Positions 34,854 to 47,184 of a stretch of 64,000 nucleotides of DNA are shown in pieces. The stretch is from Scedosporium boydii. Lineage: Eukaryota > Ascomycota > Sordariomycetes > Microascales > Microascaceae. The stretch lies in the NCBI GenBank assembly GCA_002221725.1, contig NJFT01000129.1:48957-112956 (forward strand), in the 5' to 3' direction. Positions within the stretch are counted from its first letter, which is position 1. Each line of letters begins with the position of its first letter. Under the pieces are notes generated by a model. That model saw only the letters and a program-made list of their open reading frames with translations, did no database searches and had not been told where the DNA came from. The translations under genes were made by a program, and so were the position numbers.

Positions 34854-37800
34854 CTTCACAGAGTCGAAAGGTCTTGGTGGGTGCGCACAGACTGGATATG
34901 ACTTCATGGCTTTTTCTAGTGTTCCCAAGCAGTAACGCCCAAGAAGTACAAACTCTTCTCGTGATAGACATGCACTTCTCCAAGGAGGTTGAGAATCGAC
35001 CATGTCGAGCCTAGCGACTGATCGATAGACCCGAGAACTACAATGCTTCCTCTTTTTCTTGTCCCATCTCCGTCGACGCCGCCCTCGTAACGAGTCCGTT
35101 CCGAAGCCTCCGCCTTTATTTCGTAATACAGGTAAATAAACCTGCATTCATAAAGGGGCCTGAGCGGTGGCGTGCGTGCGTGCCTTGAGCAGAGTAGACC
35201 GTGACCGTGCGGGCCAAATCACACTTGGGAGAATTCAGTCTGCCTGGCACAAGTCACAGAAGGAGAGGGGCTCGCTGGTGGGTGGGTGGGAATCCCCTGT
35301 TGGGTTGGATCCAAATGCAAGCACTTTAACAGGGGTCGAAGCATCTGGTCAAGAATTGCGAGAAATGAACCCCGGCTGGGGAGATTCGATTCAGGCACAG
35401 GAGTCCAGGGCCACCGGTTTCCACGCCGTCCGTCAGAAGAATATCCTGCGACCCAGAGTCTCGGAACATTTCGTTAGTCTTCTCCAGCAGCGAGGTTCAG
35501 ATGCACACGTGCATCATCTAAGAAACGGCAATGAGTGGTCCGTACTCTGTACACTCTGGGCTTGGACTGGCCCAACTGCATTCATCTTACCCGAGTGTGA
35601 CCGAAAGCGCCGCTGGGATGAGTGAGTGACTGAGTGGATTGTGTGGGTTCTTATTTACTACAAGGTTATCGAGATCAGTCCGGTCGCGAAGGTTGGGCTC
35701 GACCTTCGAGAAGGCGGGTGCCGTCTCTAAGCTCGGCGAAATATCCTCCCATGTCTCGGTTCGGTTCTCTGTTGACGGTCTCTGTTTCTCTTCCTTCCCC
35801 GCTCACACCGACATACCGCATCTGGCGGTGTGACGTCCAAGTACGAAGTAGACCCAGATCTTGGGAGGATGAGAGCCCGGATCGACGACGAGAGAGTTCA
35901 TCCGTGACTCGTCATCCGCAGAAGCGGCCGAGAGGAGAACATATCGACGCGCCAGAATCCACATTCTCGCATGAATGCGGGCGCCTTGGTAAAATGGGGA
36001 TTGTCGTTTCTCCATACCAGACCAGAGATGCGTCCCGCCTATCACTATCTAACATTTGCTTCATACCGGTTTCTGACGACCCCCACCAATGGCCCGTTTC
36101 TTCCTTAGAGTTCCATTGATCCACTGTAAATCTGCGGGCTACTGCCAGTCTGTCACCAATTTTTCATGTTCTCCTCATGTCCGGCTAAGTTTAAACGGTG
36201 GTGCTGCTTGATGATGCGCAGTAAATCTCCGTTGGGGAAGCAGGAAAAAGGTAATGCCGAGACAATATCCTTTGGGAGAGGCAGACCCGTCTCCGGAGAG
36301 GAGCTCCTTTATTGGCAGACCAGGGTTCTTGGCAACAAACGGCACGGTTGCTTTCATCCTTTGTAGTCTGTCCCTTTAGATGAAAGCAGGGACAATTGCA
36401 ATCGCTCGTCAGAGGGTGAGCCGAGATGTCACCGCGGGACCGCTGTTTGCTAAGCGGCTTCGTCTCGAGATATTAATAGATCAATATGCTCAGAAATAGC
36501 ATTGTGTTGTTTTGTGTCAACGTTCCATTGCGAGCAGAAGGAATCACGAAGGCGTTCGTGTCTCAACCTGTGTTTCTTGAAGACTGGGGCCTTTTGCGAA
36601 CAACTTGAGACAAGTGTGCCCAAGTCAGACCAGCCAACAACGATGCCCTTCGGAAGTTGCGCCGACATTGGGCGATTCTTCGTGACGACTGTGACGAGTG
36701 CTGCCGCATCGGGCATTTCGTATGGCGGTCAGGGTTGCATTGCTGTCAAGAAACAACAGGCAACAAGCCTCCAAATTTGGGGATTCGATATTCATGCGGC
36801 AGACTGAGACAACATTAACTGATCAATGTGTTGAAGTCGTGCTGATGATATGTTTTTCTCGTGGAGTTGATTGTAAGACTTCTTACGAAAACCCTCCACT
36901 CCGAATTGGGGCGATATTGGACACTTAGAATGTTGATCAATTGAATCAATGTTTGAATGTGTTGAATTGTCCTCAAAAACGGTCCTCATCCCGTGTATAA
37001 GACGAAGTTTTTGAACCACTTGACGTTGACATCGTCTATCATTGCCTGACCACGTCCATTGACGTAGTGTATGCGTAAACTTTATATATTTCTTCTGTCT
37101 TAATTTAATATTAAAATCTGACGAGATTCGAAAATTCCAATCCACGTGCAGCGGCCTAACCGATGATGCAGATGTAAGGGGCTAGAAAACTGCCCGGTCC
37201 GCTGTGGAGTTTGCCACCATCTGGAGATCGGGAGACTTCAAGAAAAGGCCTCTTATTCGTACTTGAAACCTGCGGTTCGGAGTGGATACTGCAACCGGGT
37301 CTAAATAACAATCTCTGGTCTAGCGTATGCGTGCATGCACTATTGATTGATATCTCCTCTGTATTTCATCCTTCGTGCTTCCTCCGGCGTCATGGTCCTG
37401 GTAAAAGTCAATTTTGCAGGGAGGCTGAAGAGGGGAGGCGGCTAGTGATGTAGAAGTGATGCACAGGACCACCAATTCCAAGCCACAGGGGCATTTGACT
37501 TTGTGATCGTACCCGGCGTCTCTTTCAGCACCCTGTTGGCCATGGTGTTCTCGGGCTCTGGTTGGCGACGTTGGAGGTGTTCTCTTGAAAGGGGCTCGAT
37601 CTGGAGGTATTAAAATAACACTGCAAGCAATCTCGATCGGAGCTGTTACAATGCCATCTAACATTTTGATATCTTGCTTGGGAATCTGACAGCTGGCGGA
37701 GGCAGCAGGGCCTGGCCTTTCATCATCAACCAACCCGGGCTCCCATGTGGTATTACTAGGGTCCGGCAAGGTTCAGTCTCCCCAGCACGGCACCTTTTGT

Positions 37801-38132
37801 CGCCACGAATTCTCCCCATAGTCTTGGGTGTCGATCATTGCCCAAGGAAGACTGGCACCCCGGACTCGAGATGTTTTCTTCAACGGCGTTATTGACGGAC
37901 GGAGCCAAGCAATCTTGTTCGCGAAACTCCCAGTGGCTAAGCGACAAGAACAATCGATTTCGCCAAGTGGAGGTTCTGTGAGGGGAGGCAAGGCTTTCGG
38001 AGCCCGGGAGGGACGTTTTTGTACTTGGCCTGGGATCGAGGGACCTATCAAACCTCCTTTTCGCGTTCTTCTTAGGATATTTGATGAGACTTGGGGACAG
38101 AACGCTGCCGGCTGAAATTCGAGCAGGAACAG

Positions 38133-39645
38133 TACTTCGTAGTCAGAGTCAGATGCATGGGATTGGGACCTTGCGACCTCGTGAAAATATCAGTCTTCGG
38201 ATCTTGTAATCTGTACCTCGTAGTGCAGCGCTCTGACTTCACTACTTCGTCCATCTTCGTTATCAAACTCCACAATAATAATATTGTATGAGTACATTCG
38301 TTTGCGAGTATGAATGGGAAGGCAGCGGCAAGTCGTCGTCGGGCTCTGCCACCATAAGCACTGTATCTAAACAAGACAAGAACTGCGCTAGTGCTGCAGC
38401 TGCGTCGTGTGGGCTTGATGAAGCCGGGGCTTGAGATCAATAAAGAGCTCTAACCGACCTTCGATAGAGGTGATAGTATTAAATTGTTGCGCGAAATGTC
38501 TCGGGGCTTGACTGAGTAAAATCGACGTTCCAAATCATTATCAAGATCACAACTGCATTTGATGGAGAGAGGGTGCATTTTGTCGTACCACAAGCAACGG
38601 ATGAAGGTCACCCTTCAATACCAAATCAAGTGTTACTCTGCGTACTTCGTACTTTGGCGGAAAAAAGCAATCATTGATGAATCTCGCAAGTATTTCGTAC
38701 TTGGCACTCACACCGTCGAGGTTGTTCTTGCCCCTCACCCACGCACGACGTAGTGTAAGGTACGAAGTACTAGTACGTACTCACCAACTTGTATCGCACT
38801 ACCACCCACACCTTCCTCCACTACTCGTCCCCACCTCCGACACTAACCCCTGCCCCTGACGGCTGTCCCTTCCTCGTGCGCATTTCGACCTATCCCTATC
38901 CTGGATGCTGCCTGTTTGCCACCCCCCTCCCCCTGGGCTCTCCGCCTACCCGACAGGCCCAGCATTTGATGGATGATTGCACCTTCTTCATCTCCTCCTC
39001 GCAGGTGCCTTCCCCATCCATCCCACCTCATCTCGACTCTGCATCGATGAAATAGGAACGAAGCAATAGTGCAGATAGTACGATACATAGTACACTGTCT
39101 TCCGACTTCTAAGTACTTCGTACTTCGTGCAGTTCCCATGGAGGTCCAGGCGTCTCAATAACAAACATGCCTGGCCCAGTAGGTACCTCTCACGGACTGC
39201 TCCATCGACCTTGCCTTGCCTTGTCGACCCCTCTTTCTATCCATTATGAGAGGTGACTTGTGATTTCCTCGTCCGTGGTTGTCACTTTCCGACAAAGAAA
39301 CAGAAAACGCAGCCGAAATCCCGACATTTGAAGTTGTGGAATGAAATAATCCTCGACGTGAAAGGAAATTGAGAAACGAAACTGCGAGGCGCGGCCGTGA
39401 AAAGATAAAAAAGGAAAAAAAAAGAAAAAAAAATAGAGAGAGAATGAGATCACAAGAGCTCAATTACTACTAAAAATTGGTGACCTGGTCGGGCCGTATT
39501 TCTCCCCTCCGCGCCTGTTTCAGAAACAGCACCACCGACCTATCTCAGTATCTGGTCCAGCCCCCCATCGACATCAGTACCAATTTCAACACTGTCCACC
39601 TCCCACTCCCACTGTTCTCTAGTCACCTCTGAAATTTACTTCGTA
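38133..39645. repeat. cluster of TACTTCGTA words
   Basis: Five exact copies of TACTTCGTA or TACGAAGTA occur here (38133, 38643, 38761, 39114, 39637). Near-copies include TATTTCGTAC at about 38691 and TACTTCGTG at 39121. The copies at 38643 and 39114 extend to the full inverted repeat GTACTTCGTAC. The spacing is irregular, so this is not a tandem array. It lies 0.9-2.4 kb upstream of the RasGAP start. Confidence 0.8.
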
Positions 39646-40505
39646 ATTGCACCCTCACTCACTTCACCTTTGGCCTTCGCAACGCTGATCATCGCCTTCA
39701 CTCACTCCGCCTCAACAACCACTCCCTGCCGAATTCCCCTCCAATCTTCGATTCCGTTTCTTCCTTTCTCACCGCGCCATTCGATCTTTCATATTTACAG
39801 TCGCCATCTACATAGCCCTGACGCGAAACCACACGATTTCAGCGCATCCCTTGTTGAAGTCCCAAGTCCCATTCTGGGCCGCCTCTCGCACGTCCTTGGC
39901 TTGACCAGATCTTGTCAATACGAACTCATCCCCACCCTTCAATTCCCGCTCGAACGAACTCGAAAATTCCCTCCGTAGCCGTCGCTGTTGCCGTTTCATC
40001 GCCGAAGAAAAAAAATAAAAAAAAATCATCGACTTTGTTTGCCGTCCTCGAGCGTTTTGTTGCCATTGCCGATTTCTCACGACCCTCACCCCTTGTTTTG
40101 ACGGAATTGGAGTCGCCCCTTTCCTGTCGCATAATCCGACCGACCGACCGACCACCATCACCGACATCCTGAGGGTTTCGTCGCGGAGCCATCATCCTCT
40201 CTGGCTGTGTCTGCTTCACGTTAACGTCGCCTCATCCTAATTGTCCTCTGTGTCATCATCTTGGGCATTCTCGACCATCCCGTCCTTCAGGACCCTGTTA
40301 TGTCGAGATCGTGCGTCGAGCGTTCTGAATTATCGAGCTGCACCATACCTTAGGAGTTCGTGAGAACACTCGCGCTGTGGCAGCGACCATCTGCCTCCCA
40401 GTCAACCTCGGACTTCAAACCCCACGAGGGTCTTGGGCCCACGAAGCCTGATCCTCGATCCGACTCCCGCCTCCCGAGAAAGCACCGCCGAGTCTCCCTG
40501 GAATC

Positions 40506-43272
40506 ATGTCTGTTATGCTTCAAACACCGTCAAGAGCTTCTACCGCCTCCTCTTCCTCCTTCCAACCGATATCGCGACAAAACACCATGTCTTCTTACGA
40601 TGGCTCGCGGTCCGCCCGCCAGTCCAAGCGGTACTCTATGTCCGCGTTGTATCTCTCAATCGCAAACGATGGAGATCTCGAAATTGAGGACGATCTTGCC
40701 AAAGGTTTGTTTGCCCCAGCATTCCTGGCGATCCTGCCGGTAGTGTCGGCTCATCCAACCCATCTTGTGCGGTGCCTGAATGGTCGGAACTGCTCGGGAC
40801 GGGGTAACGGTCGTACACTCAAAGAAAGTCCTATGCTAATATGAACCTTCTCAATTTAGCTCAGAAGACGCTTCGAGAACTGAAATCCAAGATCTCTTCC
40901 CAATCCAAGAAGAACTTCGTCCTTGAAAAGGATGTGCGCTACTTGGACTCCCGCATCGCCCTGCTCATCCAGAACCGCATGGCCCTTGAGGAGGTTCGTG
41001 TCCTTCCTTCCCGTGATCCTAATTTACTAGCGATGCTGTCGCTTCGTTTCATGCGACGTCATGCGCTGGCATACAAAAGAGATGAGGTGTGCTAACCCCT
41101 TTGGAAATGTGTAGCAAAACGAAGTTGCCAGCCATCTTGAAGATGCCACCGATATCCAGGAAGGAGTATTTCCCAATGACGACAAGACTCAGAAATACGG
41201 CAACCTGATGTTCCTGCTCCAATCTGAGCCCAGACACATCGCTCACCTTTGCAGACTTGTCTCCATGGCTGAGATCGATTCACTCCTGCAGACTGTCATG
41301 TTCACAATCTATGGTAATCAATACGAGAGTCGAGAAGAGCATCTTCTCTTGACCATGTTTCAGGTTAGTACCACGCGCAAGGCGGACACGTCACGCATCA
41401 TCTCGGCTTGTTGGCTGACCTTTCCTCTCACAAATTTAGTCTGTCTTGACGTACCAGTTTGACAACACACCCGAATACTCGTCGCTCCTGCGAGCCAATA
41501 CCCCCGTTTCCCGTATGATGACGACATATACAAGGCGTGGTCCCGGGCAGACATTCCTCAAGTCTGTCCTTGCCGACAGGATCAACAGCCTTATCGAACT
41601 TAAGGACCTCGATCTCGAGATTAACCCTCTCAAGGTGTATGAACGTATGGTGGAGCAGATTGAAGAGGACACTGGCAGCCTCCCCGCGTCACTTCCTAAG
41701 GGTATCACGGCCGAGCAAGCTGCCGAGAATCCTCAGGTACAGGCTATCATCGAGCCGAGACTCACTATGCTGACCGAGATCGCGAATGGCTTCTTGACGA
41801 CGATTATCGAGGGGCTTGAGGAGGCTCCGTATGGCATTCGATGGATTTGCAAGCAGATTCGTAGCTTGACCAAGCGAAAATACCCGGACGCCAATGACCA
41901 GGTTATCTGCACGCTTATCGGTGGCTTCTTCTTCCTGCGCTTCATCAACCCTGCCATCGTCACGCCCAAATCTTACATGTTGATTGACGGAATCCCGTCC
42001 GACCGCCCAAGACGCACCTTGACCCTTATCGCCAAAATGCTCCAGAACCTTGCCAATAAGCCATCGTACGCCAAGGAGCCATACATGGCCAAGCTCCAAC
42101 CCTTCATCCAATTGAACAAGGAGAGGGTCAACAAGTTCATGCTTGAGCTTTGCGAAGTTCAAGACTTCTACGAAAGCCTCGAAATGGACAACTATGTTGC
42201 CCTGTCTAAGAAGGATCTAGAATTGTCCATTACCCTGAACGAAATCTACGCCATGCATGGTCTTATCGAGAAGCACCATAGCGAGCTTTGCAGGGACCCG
42301 AACTCGCATCTCACCATTATCATGACCGAACTAGGACCTGCCCCCGCCCAAGTTCCTCGTAAGGAGAACAGGGCGATTACTCTACCCCTCTTCAGCCGTT
42401 GGGAGACTGCCATTGATGATTTGACAGCGGCCCTGGATATCACGCAGGAGGAAGTATATTTCATGGAAGCCAAGTCCATCTTCGTGCAGGTCATGCGATC
42501 AATCCCTCCGAACAGCAGTGTAGCCAGGCGACCTCTGAGGCTCGAAAGAATTGCCGATGCTGCCGCCACCAGCCGGAACGATGCTGTCATGGTGCGTAAG
42601 GGGATCCGTGCCATGGAGCTCCTGTCACAGTTGCAAGATCTTAGAGTTATCGACAAGGCCGACCAGTTTGCGACTCTGCGCGACGAGGTTGAGCAGGAGC
42701 TCCAGCATCTTGGCTCCCTTAAGGAGGGTGTACTCCTTGAGACGCAGAAGCTGCAAGAGGTCTACAAGACGATTCGCGACCACAACACTTACCTCGTCGG
42801 CCAGCTGGAGACATATAAGAGCTATCTCCACAACGTTCGATCGCAGAGTGAGGGCACGAGGAGAAAGCAGCAGAAGCATGCCGTGCTAGGTCCATATAAG
42901 TTTACGCATCAACAGTTAGAAAAGGAGGGTGTCATCCAACGCAGCAACGTTCCGGACAATAGGAGAGCCAACATCTACTTCAACTTTACGAGTCCACTCC
43001 CCGGGACCTTCGTCATCTCATTGCACTACAAGGGTATGCTACCGATTCCATTCTCGAGATGAACTCGAGGGTTGGTTTCCTTTTCATTTTGCTAACGCTT
43101 TCTTTCTCTAGGACGCAATCGTGGTTTGCTTGAACTAGATCTGAAGCTAGATGACTTGCTTGAGATGCAGAAAGATGGCCAAGATGACCTTGATCTTGAA
43201 TACGTGCAGTTCAACGTACCCAAGGTTCTTGCGCTCCTGAACAAGCGATTCGCAAGAAAGAAAGGGTGGTAA
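40506..43272 (+). CDS. Ras GTPase-activating protein, Gap1/Sar1 type (IQGAP-related)
   Basis: Five exons, 40506-40704, 40860-40993, 41115-41363, 41440-43033 and 43112-43272, with matching phases give 778 residues. A Ser-rich N-terminus and a coiled-coil-like stretch ([20 protein letters not shown]) lead into the RasGAP domain. [12 protein letters not shown] carries the likely arginine finger, and [17 protein letters not shown] is the RasGAP signature. The RasGAP C-terminal domain follows, ending at [11 protein letters not shown]. This architecture matches Schizosaccharomyces pombe Gap1 (Sar1) and its Aspergillus relatives, which switch Ras off during morphogenesis and mating. No calponin-homology or IQ motif is present, so it is not an IQGAP scaffold. 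The start at 40506 is the first ATG of the open frame; the pyrimidine-rich leader upstream is long. Confidence 0.94.
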
Positions 43273-44442
43273 AGACTAGACTACGACTTTTGGGTCAATG
43301 AATTCTAATGTCTGGGTACAACAACGTGGAGTTTGGTGTTGATCTTATGTGGGCCGGTATCCGGATGGATGGAAGGCATCAATGAGGCCTACAGCTTCTA
43401 GCCTTGTGTGTTTCCTTTTCATGCGTCTTTCTTCCACTTTATCCTGTTGAACTTGATACCACTTCGATTTTTTTGTCGTTCTTACATCCCCCCAATCCTT
43501 CCCTCGGCCGGCAAGCGACTTCTTTTCAGGCCCTTGAACACTCGTTTCATTTCTGGGCTTTTTCACAACTTACTGGCATATCCACCAACATCACTCGTTT
43601 TTCGAGTCGCTTGTTCTCGACGCTTCAGCCTATTTTCCCGCATTACTTTCGCCACTACCGCCAAATGGTACTCGAACACGTCTTGTTTCTATCAACAGAA
43701 ACGATGCCTCCTTGGCTTGCGACCCTCAAAAGGATGGGTAGTCTGATGTCCCATTTGTCCTTCATTAATCTTGATGGTCTCCCGCCGTTTGTTGTTAATA
43801 TCTCGTTGAGGTTTTCATTCTCGTTTGCATTTTTCTTCTTTCTCTCGCTGTTATAACTTTCCCGAGCTATATATATACGCATATATACCCGGTCACTAAT
43901 TTCTCTGTTGATGGACCTCATCTTTGCTTTACTTGCCTGCGGCTGTTGAAACTTGCGCCAATGGGGGAATGTGGCGGAATATCTCTTTTGTTCTTCATCC
44001 GAGTTTATATCCATTCTTCTTGCGAGCGATGCTGTCTCGTCGAAGCGTTCGAGCGGCTGGGCCGACGTCTCTTTTTGTGTCCTTTTTTATTTCATTTTCC
44101 TGCTTCTATCCCTTTTTTTCTTCCTTTTCTTCTTTGTTTTGTCCGCGCGGTACAGGTCTGCTACTGCAGCAGATCTCGGTTGATTTTTATCGTATCTTGA
44201 TGGATGGGCTTGACGAATTGGAGATTTTTGGGGTTCGTGTTTTTGTTGGTTGACTTGAGGTAGCTTCTTAGCGCCTGAATGACAATGAGGAATGCTCCAA
44301 ATACTTGCGCTTGTGGTTCTATCTAACGTGAGATCTTTGTGGATGGGATGTGCCAACAAATTCCAAAGGGATAACACAAAATCTGTCTAATGAGGACAAC
44401 AGAAAGGAACTATTAGCTCTACTTAGAACACGAGTAGGCATC
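43273..44442. other. convergent intergenic region
   Basis: About 1.2 kb between the RasGAP gene and the CorA-like gene. It is T-rich on the plus strand (43.4-44.2 kb) and should include both 3' UTRs. Short overlapping frames only. Confidence 0.55.
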
Positions 44443-47184
44443 TCATACCTTCTCCCCATCATCCTTTTTAATTCCGCGAATCCACCCCCACAGCCTCTTC
44501 TCCTCCGTCTTTCCCATAGGTCCCTTCGGGAAGGAAGGCAAACCAGCCGAAGCCAGCGCTGTCGGCCATCTCCTCCTTGTCCCTCCCTCATCGCTCTCAA
44601 CACCCACTCTCTCGCCCTCAATGATTCGATTCCTAGACACCAGCCAAGTCCCCCAGCTCCTCATCCAAACACGCGCAGGACCCGTCCTATCCGCTGCCGA
44701 CCGCCATCCGGTAAAAGCGCGACCGCGCAGCCTCTCGAATGCCTTGTGGATGGCGTTGTTTACGGAGCGGCTTTGGAGGAGGATGAGGAGGAGGATGAAG
44801 GGGACGCAGACGCAGACCATTGTGGTGGAGAAGCGCCAATCTGTTGCGGGAATGGTGAACTCTGTTATGCCGAAGACGGACTGCAAATTTTGCCATTGTT
44901 AGCTTTCTGCTTCGATATTTCTCTCCCTCTCTCGCTCTCTCTCCAGAAGTCTCTAAGAAGAGGGCTAGCTAGGGAGGGTCGATGTACTTACCGTGACAAA
45001 GGTCAAAGGAAGGAAAACCATGGAGCTAAGCGTCAGGATCCGAATATTGTCGCCCTGCTCGATAGCCCGCCTACTTTCCATAATGGAACTGCCACTAAAC
45101 AGCTGCTCCCGAAGACTCTGGATCTCGCGGCGGGTTTCCTCATTCTTGAGGTACACGGCCCACAGGTCAGCGAGCACGCGATCGAGGTCGGCGCGGAGGG
45201 AAGCCAGGCGGGCGAGGTAGTGCTGACCGGAGGGGGAGGAGGGATCGGGATGGGCCCAGAGTGTCGGGTGGGTGCCGGACCAGAAGGCGGGGGTGAAGGT
45301 CTCGTCGTAGGCAGTTAGCATGGATTTTATGCTTGTGTTTATGACGCCGAGGGACATGTAGGCCCAGAAGTAGCGGCGGATGTCTGCGGGGGATGCCTGT
45401 TAGCTTTTGCGGGTATGAAAGGGGAAATGGGTTTTGGGGGTGGGACGTGCAGGTGAAGTGCTTGTCTTCGAAGAGGAGTTTGTCGCGGATCTTGTTGTCA
45501 AACATGAAGTTGATCTAGTTGTTATACGTTAGATGTGTGAACGACGGAGGCTCTGGATAGGAAGTTTGTTCCCTTACATCAGGTGTGACCAACTTGGTTA
45601 TCTTCTGATGCAAGATACGATTCCTCCTCGTAGCATCCTGATACTCCACCACCAAAGCCTCTAGAAATGCATGCGGCCCGTTCAAAAGCGTCTTCCCCTC
45701 ATCTTCACTCCGATCCGTATGTTCATCATCCGGAAAAGACTGAATATTAAGCAAATGCCACGGCGCAAACGTGTCAAACACATACCCCTCCCTAGGAGGC
45801 TTTCCCCTGCGTCTCCGAATGCGCGTCTGCGTCGGCTCGCCTCCCAAAGAGAGGGCCAACACGGAGCTACACTCGGCAATGTCGATGTGGTCCTGGGATT
45901 TCTTGTCCGCGGGGCGCTTGTCGAATTTTTCCCAGGGGGCGGGCTCGTGGTCTTGGCCCACTACGGTGTAGTATTTGAAGACGAAGAAGAAGCTGCGGTG
46001 GCGGATGTAAGGGTCTTTCATTGCGCGGGGATGTGCGCCGACTCCGACTCCGGCTGGGGATGGGGTGGGTTGGACGGTAATGGGCTCGGGGGGAAAGGCG
46101 CGGTTCATGTAGGCGGTGGTTTTGTTTGCGTTGCCTTGGGAGGTGACGAGGTGGGTGAGGAGTTCGTCCATGTCGAGGTATTTGGACATGGCGAAGTGGA
46201 GGGAGCCGAAAACGAGAGCTGTGGGCTCCTGGACGATTCTAATTTTTTTTGCGGTGTTACTGAGGAAAGGCTAACCGTGAGGGTGCAAAGGGAATGTACT
46301 CACGTTATCCTCCCCGTGGCATCTCCCGTGGGGTAGTTTATGTTCTTGATCTTATCCCAGACAGCAGCCGCATCTACCTGCTCAGGTGAGGAACATTCGT
46401 CCTCATCGTCACAAGAACACTCCCCATCCCCTTGCTGAGGGCTCGAACAGTGCTCCTCCGTTCCCTGAACTTGTCTCACAACGCAGTCGACGCCAACGTC
46501 ATAGACCTCGCACGTCGAGTTACTATAACTTTCGTTCTCATAGGCAGCAAAGTGTCGTAGTGACTGCGCCCACTCGATACTCGTGCCCGCCCGCTTCTTA
46601 ATGAAGTCCTGCATAGCAACGGCAGTTCCATCCTTGAAGTCCGTGTTGAAGAGATAATACAACAGGTCCTTGTCCTCAAGATGCGCAGCGTCCAGAAGGC
46701 GTGTGACGCCCCTCGCTTCTGTCGTCGACGAGGAGCGTTGCTGTTGTTGCTGTTTCGGCTGCGGCTGCGCGGCCGGGGACTGCTCGAGCAGCGGAAGAAA
46801 ATGGATGTCATCCTCGGAGCACTCATGGCCGCTGCCGGTGCTAAAGTTGGAGTGCAGCGACGGGGGGATGTGTTTCGGTTCAGCGAAAACCACCCGCCTC
46901 TCGGTGGAGAGTTGCTGCTCGGAGATCTGGCGCCGCGAGTGGCGGAGGGAGCCCGGAAGGCCGAACTCGGAGCTTGTGAGCGTTGGGGTGCTGATGGGCC
47001 GGAGGGGAGGTGTGTTGAGAATGTCGGTTGCTGTGCGGGAGCTGGCGCGGTCGCGGCTGGTTGGGGCTTGGGGAGTTGGTTGTGATGGATTGACAGAGTC
47101 GCGGACTAGTTGGAGGAGGAGCTCGTTTTGAGATTGGAGGGCTTTGAGGACTTCTTCGAGGCGAGGCTGGGGGGAGGAGGACAT
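44443..47184 (-). CDS. CorA-like metal-ion transporter domain protein
   Basis: Five exons, 47184-46304, 46238-45578, 45514-45451, 45383-44992 and 44880-44443, give 811 residues. The N-terminal 300 residues are polar, with a short Gln run and acidic Ser-rich parts. The middle and C-terminus follow fungal CorA-like proteins: FVFKYYTVVGQD, RRYFWAYMSLGVI, REQLFSGSSIMESRRAIEQG, then TM1 (ILTLSSMVFLPLTFVT), the turn SVFGIT and TM2 (STTMVCVCVPFILLLILLQ). The GMN motif that forms the Mg2+ filter in true CorA channels is absent; FGI occupies that place. Transport of Mg2+ or another divalent ion is therefore uncertain. Intron 3 (45450-45384) needs a GC donor (GCACGT) to keep the frame; it has a good CTAAC branch point. 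An ATG at 47265 would add 27 residues. Confidence 0.88.

Larger units (their letters stand above)
32644..40505. other. 7.9-kb gene-poor block
   Basis: No exon chain or recognisable domain was found on either strand; the open frames up to 161 codons overlap on both strands and look random. About 34.6-34.7 kb is T-rich. Between 38.1 and 39.65 kb the TACTTCGTA word is unusually dense. The last kilobase (39.5-40.5 kb) is pyrimidine-rich and reads like a promoter and long 5' UTR of the RasGAP gene. A GACC tetranucleotide repeat lies at about 40138-40153. Confidence 0.55.

Noticed and set aside
36480..37145. AT-leaning segment as a RIP-mutated transposon relic
   Set aside because: No coding remnant, terminal repeat or second copy was recognised; the composition shift is mild.
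44350..45318. 322-codon plus-strand frame
   Set aside because: Antisense shadow of the last exons of the CorA-like gene; no protein character.
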